From an uncultured Muribaculaceae bacterium (GTDB lineage Bacteria; Bacteroidota; Bacteroidia; Bacteroidales; Muribaculaceae), in NCBI GenBank assembly GCA_944321715.1, contig CALUMJ010000032.1, positions 1 through 32,016 on the forward strand: DNA of 32,016 bases, in the 5' to 3' direction. The notes under the pieces are model-generated. The model did no database searches. It was not told where the DNA came from and saw only the letters and a program-made list of their open reading frames with translations. The position numbers and the translations under genes were made by a program. This document shows, in pieces, positions 24,341 through 31,941 of this stretch. Position 1 is the stretch's first letter; each line of letters begins with the position of its first letter.

Positions 24341-25147
24341 TTACTTGTTGATGAACAGGGCTATTATTAATGTTACTACTACCGATACTGCGCTTACTGT
24401 CGCCGATATTACCTGCACTTTGAAACTGTTGTTTTGGTTGTACTCGGCATTTGACTTGCGCACGTTGTCGGGTTCGACGTAGATAACATCGTTCTGTTGC
24501 AGGTAGAAGTATGGTGAGGTGAGCAGGTCGGCCTTTGTCAGGTCAAGGCGGTGGTAGGAACGTTTGCCGTCGGTTTCGCGTATGAGCAGCACGTTGTCGC
24601 GCCGGCCATATACTGTCATGTCGCCAGCTGCACTTAGTGCATCGAGGACCGAAAATCGTTCTGATTTCACCTCGATGGTTTGTGGCTCGGTCACTTCGCC
24701 CATCACGTTTATGCGGAAGTTGGCCAGCTGTACCCTCACGTAGGGATTATGCACATCTTTTGAAATAAGTTCGGTGAGCGTGTCGGTCAATTCGCTTGTT
24801 GTCATTCCGGCAACTTTCAGTTTTCCAACGACAGGAAATAGAATGCAGCCATTCTCATCGACGATGTAGCTTAGGACTTTCTGTGTGCTCGACATTTCGG
24901 TGTCGCCAGCTTCAGCGTATGCCACTTGCGGCAGGTTGTAGAGTGCGGTGGCTTCGGCCACTTCCGACCACACGGTGATTAGCAATTCATCGGCAGGCTT
25001 GATTTTTACGGCATAGTCATTGTAAATGCTGTCGAGCACTTCTGGACTATTGTCGATGTTTTTGAAGTATGCCAATTCCTTTGTTGTGCCGCAGCTTGTC
25101 AGCAACAATGCGATAAATGCGGCTATCAGGGGCAGTTTTGTTTTCAT
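24341..25147 (-). CDS. wza: polysaccharide export outer-membrane lipoprotein, Wza family
   Basis: This 268-residue lipoprotein has lipobox LLLTSC and its lipidated Cys at residue 19, directly followed by GTTKELAYFKNID, a start very common in Bacteroidales Wza-like proteins. The Poly_export domain follows: YAVKIKPADELLITVWSEVA, YIVDENGCILFPVVGKLKVA, and GMTTSELTDTLTELISK with PYVRVQLANFRINVMGEV. An SLBB-type repeat comes next (RFSVLDALSAAGDMTVYGRR, DNVLLIRE), then YFYLQQNDVIYVEPDN. A C-terminal hydrophobic helix (VISATVSAVSVVVTLIIALF) would form the outer-membrane pore as in E. coli Wza. It is the first gene of the minus-strand polysaccharide operon and has a ~195-nt structured leader. Confidence 0.93.
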   Translation of the reverse strand: MKTKLPLIAAFIALLLTSCGTTKELAYFKNIDNSPEVLDSIYNDYAVKIKPADELLITVWSEVAEATALYNLPQVAYAEAGDTEMSSTQKVLSYIVDENGCILFPVVGKLKVAGMTTSELTDTLTELISKDVHNPYVRVQLANFRINVMGEVTEPQTIEVKSERFSVLDALSAAGDMTVYGRRDNVLLIRETDGKRSYHRLDLTKADLLTSPYFYLQQNDVIYVEPDNVRKSNAEYNQNNSFKVQVISATVSAVSVVVTLIIALFINK

Positions 25148-25224
25148 ATACAGGTATTGTATTCGTTATTGCATTATGTTATGGAACCGTGTCGGTGTGC
25201 CAATTTGTTTTAAGTGTGTGCTTT

Positions 25225-25325
25225 GCCGTTTTTGGTTGTGCTGTATGTCGGCAACTGTTAGGCGCAATCAAAAACGGCTCTGGCATCACTTAATATCAAT
25301 TGATACAAGAACTTGCGGTTCTTGT
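25225..25325 (-). promoter_or_regulatory. structured leader of the polysaccharide operon
   Basis: The 334-bp gap between wza and queA holds, from its wza side: an inverted repeat with 14-nt arms (GCCGTTTTTGGTTG at 25225-25238, CAATCAAAAACGGC at 25265-25278; one mismatch in minus-strand RNA); the palindrome TATCAATTGATA at 25294-25305; and a perfect 8-bp hairpin, ACAAGAAC at 25305-25312 with GTTCTTGT at 25318-25325. None is followed by a U-run. They would fold in the wza leader RNA. I do not recognise a known riboswitch. No gene is seen in this gap. Confidence 0.5.
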
Positions 25326-25349
25326 GTTGGTTTCTGTGAAAAAATTAGA

Positions 25350-25380
25350 ACAATTTATAATTATAACGACAATCCTCAAA
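25350..25380 (-). promoter_or_regulatory. candidate promoter of the wza operon
   Basis: On the minus strand TTTG (25377-25380) and TAAATTGT (25350-25357) are 19 nt apart. The -7 box departs from TAnnTTTG in its last two bases, so this is a guess guided by spacing. It would give a leader of about 195 nt. Confidence 0.38.
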
Positions 25381-25421
25381 AGTTTATTATGAAGTTGGAT
25401 GTTTTTTTCAGAAACTGTTTT

Positions 25422-25443
25422 GAAAAAAGAGCCATGCAGCTCT
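25422..25443 (-). terminator. rho-independent terminator of the ftsX-queA operon
   Basis: On the minus strand AGAGCT and GGCTCT pair (one T-G wobble) around a GCAT loop and are followed by TTTTTTC. It lies 39 nt beyond the queA stop and separates this operon from the wza promoter. Confidence 0.75.
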
Positions 25444-25481
25444 CGTGTTATGCAATTTCTGTAAAAAATCAAAACATTTTC

Positions 25482-26534
25482 TCAGTCGATGATGAGCATT
25501 GCGTCGCCGTATGCGCCGAAGCGGTATTTTTCTTTCACGGCGGTTTCATAGGCGTTCATCACCTCGTCGTAACCACCGAATGCGGCTACCATCATCAACA
25601 TCACCGAGTAGGGCATGTGGAAACTGCTCACAAGTGCATTGCACACGGTGAAGTCGTAGGGGGGGAATATGAATTTGTGGGTCCACCCCGAGAATGGTTT
25701 TATGTGTCCGTTCATGCCTACTGTGCTTTCGATTGCACGCAGTGTAGAAGTGCCGATTGAGCATACGCGGTTTTCGCGGTCCTTGGCTGCGTTGACCATT
25801 GCCACAAGCTCCTCGTTTACTTCCATTTGCTCCGAATCCATACGGTGCTTGGTAAGGTCCTCGACATCTATTTCACGGTAATTGCCCAATCCCGAGTGCA
25901 ACGTGAGGAAGCCGCTTTCCACACCCTTGATTTCCATGCGCTTCATCAATTCGCGGCTGAAGTGCAGCCCGGCTGCCGGTGCCACCACGGCTCCTTCGTT
26001 CTTGGCAAAGATGCATTGGTATCGTTCGGCATCTTCGGGTTCGGGGCGGCGTTTGATATAATCGGGAAGCGGTGTTTCGCCGAGTGCATACAGGTTGGCT
26101 TTGAACTCGTCGTGCGGCCCGTCATACAGGAATCGCAACGTGCGTCCGCGCGAGGTGGTGTTGTCGATGACTTCGGCCACCATCGAGTCGTCAAGCCCGA
26201 AGTATAATTTGTTGCCTATGCGTATTTTGCGCGCTGGCTCTACAAGCACGTCCCATAGCTTGTGTTCCTCGTTAAGCTCTCGCAACAAGAACACTTCGAT
26301 TTTTGCCCCAGTTTTTTCCTTGTTGCCATAAAGTTTAGCTGGGAACACTTTCGTGTCGTTGAATACGAACACGTCGCCATTGTCGAAGTAGTCGAGTATT
26401 TCTTTGAAAATTCTGTGCTCGATTTCTCCCGTTTTACGGTGCAACACCAGCAATCGCGACTCGTCACGCACGGGCGTGGGATGGCTTGCTATGAGTTTCT
26501 CGGGTAAGTTGTAGCTAAATTCCGATAATTTCAT
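25482..26534 (-). CDS. queA: tRNA preQ1(34) S-adenosylmethionine ribosyltransferase-isomerase
   Basis: Transfers and rearranges the ribosyl part of S-adenosylmethionine onto preQ1 at tRNA position 34, forming epoxyqueuosine. The 350-residue length is normal. Family motifs run throughout: [116 protein letters not shown] and [20 protein letters not shown]. It is the last gene of the five-gene minus-strand operon, 6 bp from truB, which also encodes a tRNA-modifying enzyme. Confidence 0.97.
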   Translation of the reverse strand: MKLSEFSYNLPEKLIASHPTPVRDESRLLVLHRKTGEIEHRIFKEILDYFDNGDVFVFNDTKVFPAKLYGNKEKTGAKIEVFLLRELNEEHKLWDVLVEPARKIRIGNKLYFGLDDSMVAEVIDNTTSRGRTLRFLYDGPHDEFKANLYALGETPLPDYIKRRPEPEDAERYQCIFAKNEGAVVAPAAGLHFSRELMKRMEIKGVESGFLTLHSGLGNYREIDVEDLTKHRMDSEQMEVNEELVAMVNAAKDRENRVCSIGTSTLRAIESTVGMNGHIKPFSGWTHKFIFPPYDFTVCNALVSSFHMPYSVMLMMVAAFGGYDEVMNAYETAVKEKYRFGAYGDAMLIID

Positions 26535-26540
26535 TTTGTT

Positions 26541-27323
26541 TTACAGTTCTATATTTTTTCTTTGTTTCATGTTGTCGTTTGTTGCCGCTTGTGCACCAGC
26601 CTTTTCGTCGGGCATCACCATGTCGGCGTTTTGCAGCATCCCGATTAGCTGTTCCACAGTGTAGCAGTTTTCGACACGAATGTCGCCGACGCGAGTGCGC
26701 CTTAGTTCCACCAAGTGTGCGCCGCTGTTCATCGCTCGGCCGATGTCACGAGCCAGCGCACGTATGTAGGTGCCTTTGCTGCACACTATCCGAAGCGTTG
26801 CTCGGGGCATTGTGAAGTCGAGCAGCTCTATCTCGTCGATTACGAGTTGCTTGGGTTTCAATTCCACTTCGTGGCCTTTGCGTGCCATTTTGTAGGCTCG
26901 GTGGCCATCGACCTTGCAGGCCGAGAACGACGGCGGTACTTGCTCGATTGTGCCGGTGAAGCGTTCGTGCAGCACGTGTTCAAGGTCGTCGCGAGTTATA
27001 TGTTCCCACTCATATTGGGCATCAATCTCTGTTTCAAGGTCGAAGCTCGGTGTGGTGGCACCGAATTGCAGTGTGGCTACATATTCTTTCACATGCGCTT
27101 GCAATTCATCGATGCGTTTTGTGGCTCGCCCCGTGCATATTATCAATACGCCTGTGGCCAAAGGGTCGAGGGTGCCGGCATGTCCTACTTTGATTTTTTT
27201 CATGCCCAAGCGGTGTGCGAGCTTTGCACGGACACGCTTTACCACGTCGAACGATGTCCACTTCAGTGGCTTGTCCACGGCAAACACTTCCCCTTCTATG
27301 GGGTCTAATCGGCGTGCGTCCAT
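26541..27323 (-). CDS. truB: tRNA pseudouridine(55) synthase
   Basis: Makes pseudouridine 55 in the T-loop of tRNAs. The 260-residue protein contains the entry motif EGEVFAVDKPLKWTSFDVV, then KVGHAGTLDPLATGVLIICT with the catalytic Asp53, and YVATLQFGATTPSFDLETEI. Later come VPPSFSACKVDGHRAYKMAR, CSKGTYIRALARDIGRAM, and HLVELRRTRVGDI. The C-terminal tail is Ala/Gln-rich. The true start is the ATG at 27323, which overlaps the uppP stop (TAATG); the frame stays open upstream, but that part is only the uppP gene read out of frame. The coupling suggests joint translation with uppP. Confidence 0.97.
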   Translation of the reverse strand: MDARRLDPIEGEVFAVDKPLKWTSFDVVKRVRAKLAHRLGMKKIKVGHAGTLDPLATGVLIICTGRATKRIDELQAHVKEYVATLQFGATTPSFDLETEIDAQYEWEHITRDDLEHVLHERFTGTIEQVPPSFSACKVDGHRAYKMARKGHEVELKPKQLVIDEIELLDFTMPRATLRIVCSKGTYIRALARDIGRAMNSGAHLVELRRTRVGDIRVENCYTVEQLIGMLQNADMVMPDEKAGAQAATNDNMKQRKNIEL

Positions 27324-28168
27324 TATGCCATTTTTAAGCTTACGCCGCACATCAGCATCACGATTATTGCGCCGCCGACGATGATGCGATACCAGCCGAA
27401 CGCCTTGAAGCCATATTTGGTGACATAGCTGATGAACAGCTTGATGGCGGCCAATGCCACGATGAATGCCACTACCATGCCAACTATAAGGACTATCCAG
27501 TTGTCGCTCAGTTGCTGCAAGGATTCTGGGTCGCTTACCAGTCCCCACATTTTATATACCGATGCAGCAAACATTGTAGGAACGGCAAGAAAGAACGAAA
27601 ATTCGGCGGCCTCCTTGCGCGTCAGTCCTTGTTGCATTCCTCCGACGATGGTCGCCATCGAGCGCGACACACCCGGAATCATCGAGATACATTGGTAAAG
27701 TCCGATTATTATCGAGCGGCGTTCGCTCAGTGGGGTTATCTTGTTTTCGTTTTTTGCAAACCATTTGTCGACAAACAGCATCAGCACGCCGCCAAGCACG
27801 AGCATTACTGCCACTACTGTCACGTTTTCGAGCATTGCATCGATAAAGTCGCTCAACAGCAATCCCAATACTGCGGCGGGCAGGAAGCCAAGCAACAGTT
27901 TCCAGTAAAAATCATATTTGGTGATGAACGCAGCAAGGCCCGTTTGCCCTTCGGGTACTTCTTTGAGGCGGAAAAAACGTTTCCAATACAAGCACACTAC
28001 CGACAGTATCGCACCAAACTGGATAATGAACGTGAAAGCCTTTACAAATGTTGTCGATTCCACGCCCAATATCTCTTGCGTGATAATCATGTGCCCTGTT
28101 GACGACACGGGCAGGAATTCTGTCAAGCCCTCGACTATGGCTATGACTACCGATTGAAAAATATCCAT
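27323..28168 (-). CDS. uppP: undecaprenyl-diphosphate phosphatase (BacA family)
   Basis: Removes a phosphate from undecaprenyl diphosphate on the outer face of the inner membrane, recycling the lipid carrier for peptidoglycan and surface polysaccharides such as those encoded upstream. The 281-residue protein has multiple helices and both active-site regions: EGLTEFLPVSSTGHM (residues 13-27) and PGVSRSMATIVGGMQQGL (165-182), with the essential Glu, Ser, His and Arg present. The stop overlaps the truB start. A hairpin lies just before its own start (28189-28203). Confidence 0.97.
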   Translation of the reverse strand: MDIFQSVVIAIVEGLTEFLPVSSTGHMIITQEILGVESTTFVKAFTFIIQFGAILSVVCLYWKRFFRLKEVPEGQTGLAAFITKYDFYWKLLLGFLPAAVLGLLLSDFIDAMLENVTVVAVMLVLGGVLMLFVDKWFAKNENKITPLSERRSIIIGLYQCISMIPGVSRSMATIVGGMQQGLTRKEAAEFSFFLAVPTMFAASVYKMWGLVSDPESLQQLSDNWIVLIVGMVVAFIVALAAIKLFISYVTKYGFKAFGWYRIIVGGAIIVMLMCGVSLKMA

Positions 28169-28188
28169 CCTTTAAAATTGGGTTTAAT

Positions 28189-28209
28189 GCGGCTCCAAGC
28201 CGCTTTTTT
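28189..28209 (+). terminator. terminator-like hairpin on the strand opposite to the operon
   Basis: GCGGCT, loop CCA, AGCCGC, then TTTTTT on the plus strand. No plus-strand gene ends here; it lies in the 103-bp gap between DUF3098 and uppP, which are on the minus strand. It could stop antisense transcription. On the minus strand it is a hairpin preceded by A-residues, 20 nt before the uppP ATG. A second small hairpin (CGGGG/CCCCG) is at 28235-28248. Confidence 0.55.
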
Positions 28210-28271
28210 ACACAAAATGCCATTATTGCAGTTTCGGGGCTCTCCCCGTTCCCTGCATATAGCAAACCATA

Positions 28272-28547
28272 TTATTTTTTTCCTTTGAATATAATCGAGA
28301 TTGCCATTGCCACAAATCCGATGAATGCCATTGTGGGACCTACCACTATGCGACGTGTGCTGAAAATGTCGTTGTTGAATGTTTCGCTGTCGTTGGCACC
28401 TCCGAGCATTAGCAGGAAGCCCACGATGATGAGCAGCGCGCTTATTGCCATCAGCAGGAAATTGGTGCGTGTCAGCGGAAAGTAGTTTTTTGTAATGTTC
28501 TCTCCAATCGGCTCACCAGTATTTTTGCTTATAAAGTTTTGTTTCAT
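28272..28547 (-). CDS. DUF3098 family small membrane protein
   Basis: This 91-residue protein has two predicted helices: NFLLMAISALLIIVGFLLML (about 30-49) and VVGPTMAFIGFVAMAISIIF (about 68-87). The link between them, GGANDSETFNNDIFSTRRI, is the most conserved part of DUF3098, a Bacteroidetes family almost always found between ftsX and uppP. The tail is basic (KGKK). Function is not established; the neighbourhood suggests a role in the envelope or division. It lies 49 bp after ftsX. Confidence 0.9.
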   Translation of the reverse strand: MKQNFISKNTGEPIGENITKNYFPLTRTNFLLMAISALLIIVGFLLMLGGANDSETFNNDIFSTRRIVVGPTMAFIGFVAMAISIIFKGKK

Positions 28548-28596
28548 TATATATGATGGAATTGTGAAATGTAATTATCGTCTTGTATGTGCGTGG

Positions 28597-29475
28597 TCAT
28601 CGCTTGAACAGCTCGTCGTAGTCTAAGCGCAAGTATTTGTTCGAGGCCATTAAAGCACCGATGCCACACAATACGGCACCAACGGCCACCAATGCGCCGA
28701 ATACGCACCACACTTCGCCCATTGACACCAATGCCGACCAGCCTCCCTCGGCTTTCTCGATATAGAAAAGTGCTGCGCTCAGCAACGCTGTTGCCGCCAG
28801 TGCGGCAATTATGCCGTTGATGATGTTGCTGACTACGATGGGGCGGCGTATGAAGCCCGGGGTAGCTCCCACGAGTTTCATGGTGTAAATGAGGAAGCGG
28901 CGTGAATATACCGTTAGCCGCACTGTGTTGTTGATAAGGGCAAACGACACTACAAGTAGTGCGAGAGCCACGCCGGCAAGCACTGCCATTATGCTGTTTA
29001 TGTTGTTATTGAGTGCTTCCACTTGGTCGCGGTGTACTTGCACTGTATCGACCGACGGGAAGCGCGACAAGGTTGCCTCTATCACACTTAGGCTGTCGAT
29101 TACTGCGTATTGGGGTTTTACGTGTACCTCAAATTCGGCCGTGAGCGGGTTGAATCCCAGCACTTGCATCAGGTCTTCGCCCGTTTCGCGTTGCCAGTAT
29201 AGCAGGGCTTCTTCCTTGGAAATGTATTTGACGCTGGCAGTGTATGGCGCGGCCGAAAGCAGCCTCTTCATTGCCAGCACTTGCGAGTCGGTGGCATCGT
29301 CGGCCATCGACACATCAAATCCGATGCTCGCTTGTAGGCGTTCGGTGGCGCTGTGGGCGAAAAGCCCCAGCAGCGCGCCCATGCCCAGCAATGCCAGCAC
29401 CAACGTCACACTGATGATGGATGTGACATTGGCGTTGATGTAAGAAATCTTTGATTTTTTTATTTGGCTACCCAT
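28597..29475 (-). CDS. ftsX: cell-division ABC-transporter permease-like protein FtsX
   Basis: This 292-residue inner-membrane subunit works with the ATPase FtsE to control peptidoglycan hydrolases at the septum. Topology fits FtsX: helix 1 (IISVTLVLALLGMGALLGLF), an extracytoplasmic domain (about 45-155) with YTASVKYISKEEALLYWQRE, then three helices in the FtsX/MacB-type C-terminal domain (AVLAGVALALLVVSFALINN, IIAALAATALLSAALFYI, FGALVAVGAVLCGIGALMAS). The conserved NNTVRLTVYSRRF and IYTMKLVGATPGFIRRPI segments are present. ATG 29475 is used; a GTG one codon earlier is possible. FtsE is not in the window. It is the first gene of the operon, with its own promoter. Confidence 0.93.
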   Translation of the reverse strand: MGSQIKKSKISYINANVTSIISVTLVLALLGMGALLGLFAHSATERLQASIGFDVSMADDATDSQVLAMKRLLSAAPYTASVKYISKEEALLYWQRETGEDLMQVLGFNPLTAEFEVHVKPQYAVIDSLSVIEATLSRFPSVDTVQVHRDQVEALNNNINSIMAVLAGVALALLVVSFALINNTVRLTVYSRRFLIYTMKLVGATPGFIRRPIVVSNIINGIIAALAATALLSAALFYIEKAEGGWSALVSMGEVWCVFGALVAVGAVLCGIGALMASNKYLRLDYDELFKR

Positions 29476-29573
29476 CACATATCTTGTTCATTTGCCTCGC
29501 AGCCCTGTAGCCCAACGGCCTGTGGTTGCTTGGCTCCTGTTTGCCGGCGGTACTATGCTGCCGAAATTCGCTG

Positions 29574-29605
29574 CAAAAATACAATTCTAAGAGCCGACTG
29601 TCAAC
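29574..29605 (-). promoter_or_regulatory. promoter of the ftsX operon
   Basis: On the minus strand GTTG (29602-29605) and TATTTTTG (29574-29581) are separated by 20 nt. The leader to the ATG at 29475 is about 90 nt. Confidence 0.6.
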
Positions 29606-29646
29606 ATTTTTTTGAATTATTTGCTAATAATCGCATCTTTTTCCAT

Positions 29647-29845
29647 TTTGGACTTAATAAAAGCATTATATTTGTGGTAAAATTGTCATGCACACATGTC
29701 AGTATTGCGTAGCGGCATAGCGTATTTGTTGCGGCCACATGTGTGTTTGGCACAGTTTTCGATATTGTCGCGATGGAAAATTGCGACAAATGCAGGGCTT
29801 CGCCGGCGACAATGCCGCATGGTATAAGGCGTTAATTGCATACAT
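29647..29845 (+). other. structured non-coding stretch between ftsX and the OmpA/TPR gene
   Basis: No gene is visible in this 404-bp gap. On the plus strand TATATTTG at 29667-29674 fits a -7 box, with TTTG at 29647-29650, though the spacing is only 16. Downstream lie CACACATGT (29691-29699) paired with ACATGTGTG (29737-29745), and TTGTCGC (29765-29771) paired with GCGACAA (29783-29789). This could be a long leader of the gene at 29943 or a small RNA. The nearer box TATCTTTA at 29886-29893 may be the main promoter of that gene. Confidence 0.35.
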
Positions 29846-29885
29846 AATTTATGTTAATCAGCAACGGATTTTACATATTTAAATG

Positions 29886-29893
29886 TATCTTTA
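29886..29893 (+). promoter_or_regulatory. likely -7 box of the OmpA/TPR lipoprotein gene
   Basis: TATCTTTA followed by C is one base from TAnnTTTGC and lies 50 nt before the ATG at 29943. The frame is also open from an ATG at 29883, but that start overlaps this box. Confidence 0.45.
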
Positions 29894-29942
29894 CGCCGTT
29901 AACGCAGTGATTTATTTAACCACATATAATTATTTACGCATT

Positions 29943-31628
29943 ATGAAAAGCAAATTATTCTTATCCATCTTGGTGGGTGGTGCTTTGGCACTGACGAGCT
30001 GTAACAAGAAGCTCAGCGAAATAAGTGCCGAGTATTTTACAGTTAACCCTTCACCGCTGGAAGAAGTGGGCGGCAAAGTTCCCGCAACAGTGACCGGCCA
30101 AATTCCTGAAAAATTCTTCGTTAAGAACGCCGAAGTGACTGTAACTCCGTATTTGGTTTACGGCGACCAGGAAACTCCGTCGCAGGCTTACAAGTTTATC
30201 GGCGAAGATGTGAATGGCAATGGCCAGACAGTTTCTTACGACAATGGCGGAACAGTGACAGTGCCTGTGTCGTTTGATTATGTTCCAGAGATGATTAAGT
30301 CGGAATTGGTCCTCGACTTCTATGTAGTGCAAGGCAGCAAGACTTATACTTTGCCTCGCATCAAGGTGGCCGATGGTGTCATAGCTACTGCCACTTTTGC
30401 CGATGCAGGTACGGTTACGCCGGCAACTACCCCCGACAAGTTCCAACGCATCATCAACGAGCAGTACAATGCCGAAATCAAGTTCCTCATCAACCAGTCG
30501 AACGTGCGCAAGGGTGAAACCGAATCGCAGCAAATCGCCGATTTCAATGCAGCTCTTGCTAATGCACAAGGCAATGACCGCCTCGAAATACAAGAAGTAA
30601 ACATCAGTTCTTACGCTTCGCCCGATGGTAAGCTCGATTTCAACGAACGCCTTGCTCAAAAGCGTGAAGAAAACACTCGCAAATACCTCAACAAGTCGTT
30701 CAAGGACAACAAGATTGAGGAATTTGGCGAATTGACAGCCGATTTCACCGCCGAGGACTGGGAAGGCTTCAAGGAACTCGTTTCGCAAAGCGACATCCAA
30801 GACAAAGACCTTATCCTGAGTGTCCTGTCGATGTATAGCGACCCCGAACAACGTGAAGCTGAAATCCGCAACCTTTCGTCGGTATTCGAGCAGATTGCCG
30901 ATGAGATTTTGCCACAATTGCGTCGTTCTCGCCTCACCGCTTCGATTAACGTTATCGGCAAGAGCGACGAAGAAATCATGGCTGCTTTTGAAAGCGACCC
31001 AAGCTCGCTCACTGTTGAGGAACTCCTCTACTGTGGCTCGCTCACCGACGACAACGCAAAACGCATCGAGATATACGAAGCTTGCACAAAGAATTATCCT
31101 AACGACTACCGCGGCTACAACAACCTTGGTATGTGCCAATTCATCGCTGGCGACTACGATGCTGCCAAGTCTAACTTCAACAAGGCTGCCAACTTGGCTC
31201 CCGACTGCAAGGAAACTCAGATGAACGAAGCCCTGTGCGACATCATCGATGGCAACTACGACAGCGCAAATCAGAAACTTGGTGCTGCAGCAGGTGCTGA
31301 AGGCCTCAACGAAGCTCTCGGTGTATATTACATGAAGCGCGGCGATTATGCTTCGGCTGTAAACGCATTTGGCGATTCTAAGAGCAACAATGCAGCTCTT
31401 GCACAAATCCTCACCAAGGATTACAGCAAGGCTCGCACTACTCTTGCCGGCATTGCCGAACCCGATGCTACTACCTATTATTTGATGGCTGTACTCGGTG
31501 CTCGTACCAACAACCAACAAATGGTTCTTTCCAACCTTGGCCAAGCATTCAGCAAGGACAGCACATTGCGCGACAAGGCTGCTAATGACCTCGAATTTGC
31601 AAACATCGACATTACCAGCGTACTTTAA
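29943..31628 (+). CDS. outer-membrane lipoprotein with OmpA-like and TPR segments
   Basis: This is a 561-residue protein. The signal sequence ends ALTSC with the lipid Cys at residue 20 (start at ATG 29943; the extra 20 codons upstream would spoil the signal). Residues ~40-150 look like a beta-rich domain. Residues ~213-250, with NISSYASPDGKLDFNERLAQ and KREENTRKYL, match the peptidoglycan-binding OmpA-type pattern 'GyaSPdG...N..Ls..RA..v..yL'. A TPR-like region follows (YRGYNNLGMCQFIAGDYDAA, KSNFNKAANLAPD) with further helical repeats to the end. Such proteins are common in Bacteroidales outer membranes. Codon choice looks biased (GCT, AAG and GAC frequent), hinting at high expression. It is a single gene with a strong terminator. 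Confidence 0.85.
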   Translation: MKSKLFLSILVGGALALTSCNKKLSEISAEYFTVNPSPLEEVGGKVPATVTGQIPEKFFVKNAEVTVTPYLVYGDQETPSQAYKFIGEDVNGNGQTVSYDNGGTVTVPVSFDYVPEMIKSELVLDFYVVQGSKTYTLPRIKVADGVIATATFADAGTVTPATTPDKFQRIINEQYNAEIKFLINQSNVRKGETESQQIADFNAALANAQGNDRLEIQEVNISSYASPDGKLDFNERLAQKREENTRKYLNKSFKDNKIEEFGELTADFTAEDWEGFKELVSQSDIQDKDLILSVLSMYSDPEQREAEIRNLSSVFEQIADEILPQLRRSRLTASINVIGKSDEEIMAAFESDPSSLTVEELLYCGSLTDDNAKRIEIYEACTKNYPNDYRGYNNLGMCQFIAGDYDAAKSNFNKAANLAPDCKETQMNEALCDIIDGNYDSANQKLGAAAGAEGLNEALGVYYMKRGDYASAVNAFGDSKSNNAALAQILTKDYSKARTTLAGIAEPDATTYYLMAVLGARTNNQQMVLSNLGQAFSKDSTLRDKAANDLEFANIDITSVL

Positions 31629-31658
31629 TCGACACGCACGTTTTGTCTGAACAATACC

Positions 31659-31688
31659 AGCCGGGCTGCATAGCCCGGCTTTTTTATT
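31659..31688 (+). terminator. rho-independent terminator after the OmpA/TPR gene
   Basis: AGCCGGGCT at 31659-31667 pairs perfectly with AGCCCGGCT at 31672-31680 around GCAT and is followed by TTTTTATT. It lies 31 nt after the stop codon. Confidence 0.93.
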
Positions 31689-31708
31689 ATGGAGGAATGG
31701 CAAAGGCT

Positions 31709-31782
31709 CGGCCATTTCATCTAAAGCGACGCTGTGGGCGGCTTCTCCATCCCTACCAATGCCGCTTTAAATGAAATCGCCG
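31709..31782. repeat. palindrome-ended dispersed repeat, copy 2
   Basis: The ends CGGCCATTTCATCTAAAGCG (from 31709) and CGCTTTAAATGAAATCGCCG (to 31782) are inverted repeats with a few mismatches. The inner core at 31725-31745 is the reverse complement of 1569-1589 with 19 of 21 bases the same. Copy 2 is about 15 bp shorter than copy 1. It lies between a terminator and the tRNA promoter. Confidence 0.72.
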
Positions 31783-31826
31783 TTTGAAACGGTGTGAAAA
31801 AAAATCGCATTTTTTTGCCGAAAAAT

Positions 31827-31857
31827 TTTGCAGGAATGAAAAATGGTTGTATCTTTG
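31827..31857 (+). promoter_or_regulatory. promoter of tRNA-Asp
   Basis: TTTG at 31827-31830 and TATCTTTG at 31850-31857 are 19 nt apart, a full consensus match. A precursor leader of about 75 nt follows. Confidence 0.82.
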
Positions 31858-31941
31858 CACTCGCAAACGGGAAACAACTCCTAATGATTGCAAAGCTCGA
31901 AGGAGCTGTGAAGAGAAAATCTTCAATTAAAAAGAAATTTT

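Noticed and set aside
25225-25278. Invertible capsule promoter flanked by inverted repeats
   Set aside because: Known invertible promoters in Bacteroides have arms far enough apart to hold a promoter. Here only 26 bp separate the arms, no promoter lies between them and no invertase gene is nearby.
27324-27548. 75-codon N-terminal extension of TruB
   Set aside because: The extra residues are the uppP coding region in another frame, are very rich in Arg and His, and the family start (ATG 27323) overlaps the uppP stop as in a coupled operon.
30051-31715. 554-codon minus-strand ORF opposite the OmpA/TPR gene
   Set aside because: It is a shadow of the strongly biased codons of the real plus-strand gene. 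It has no recognisable domain and runs into the plus-strand terminator.
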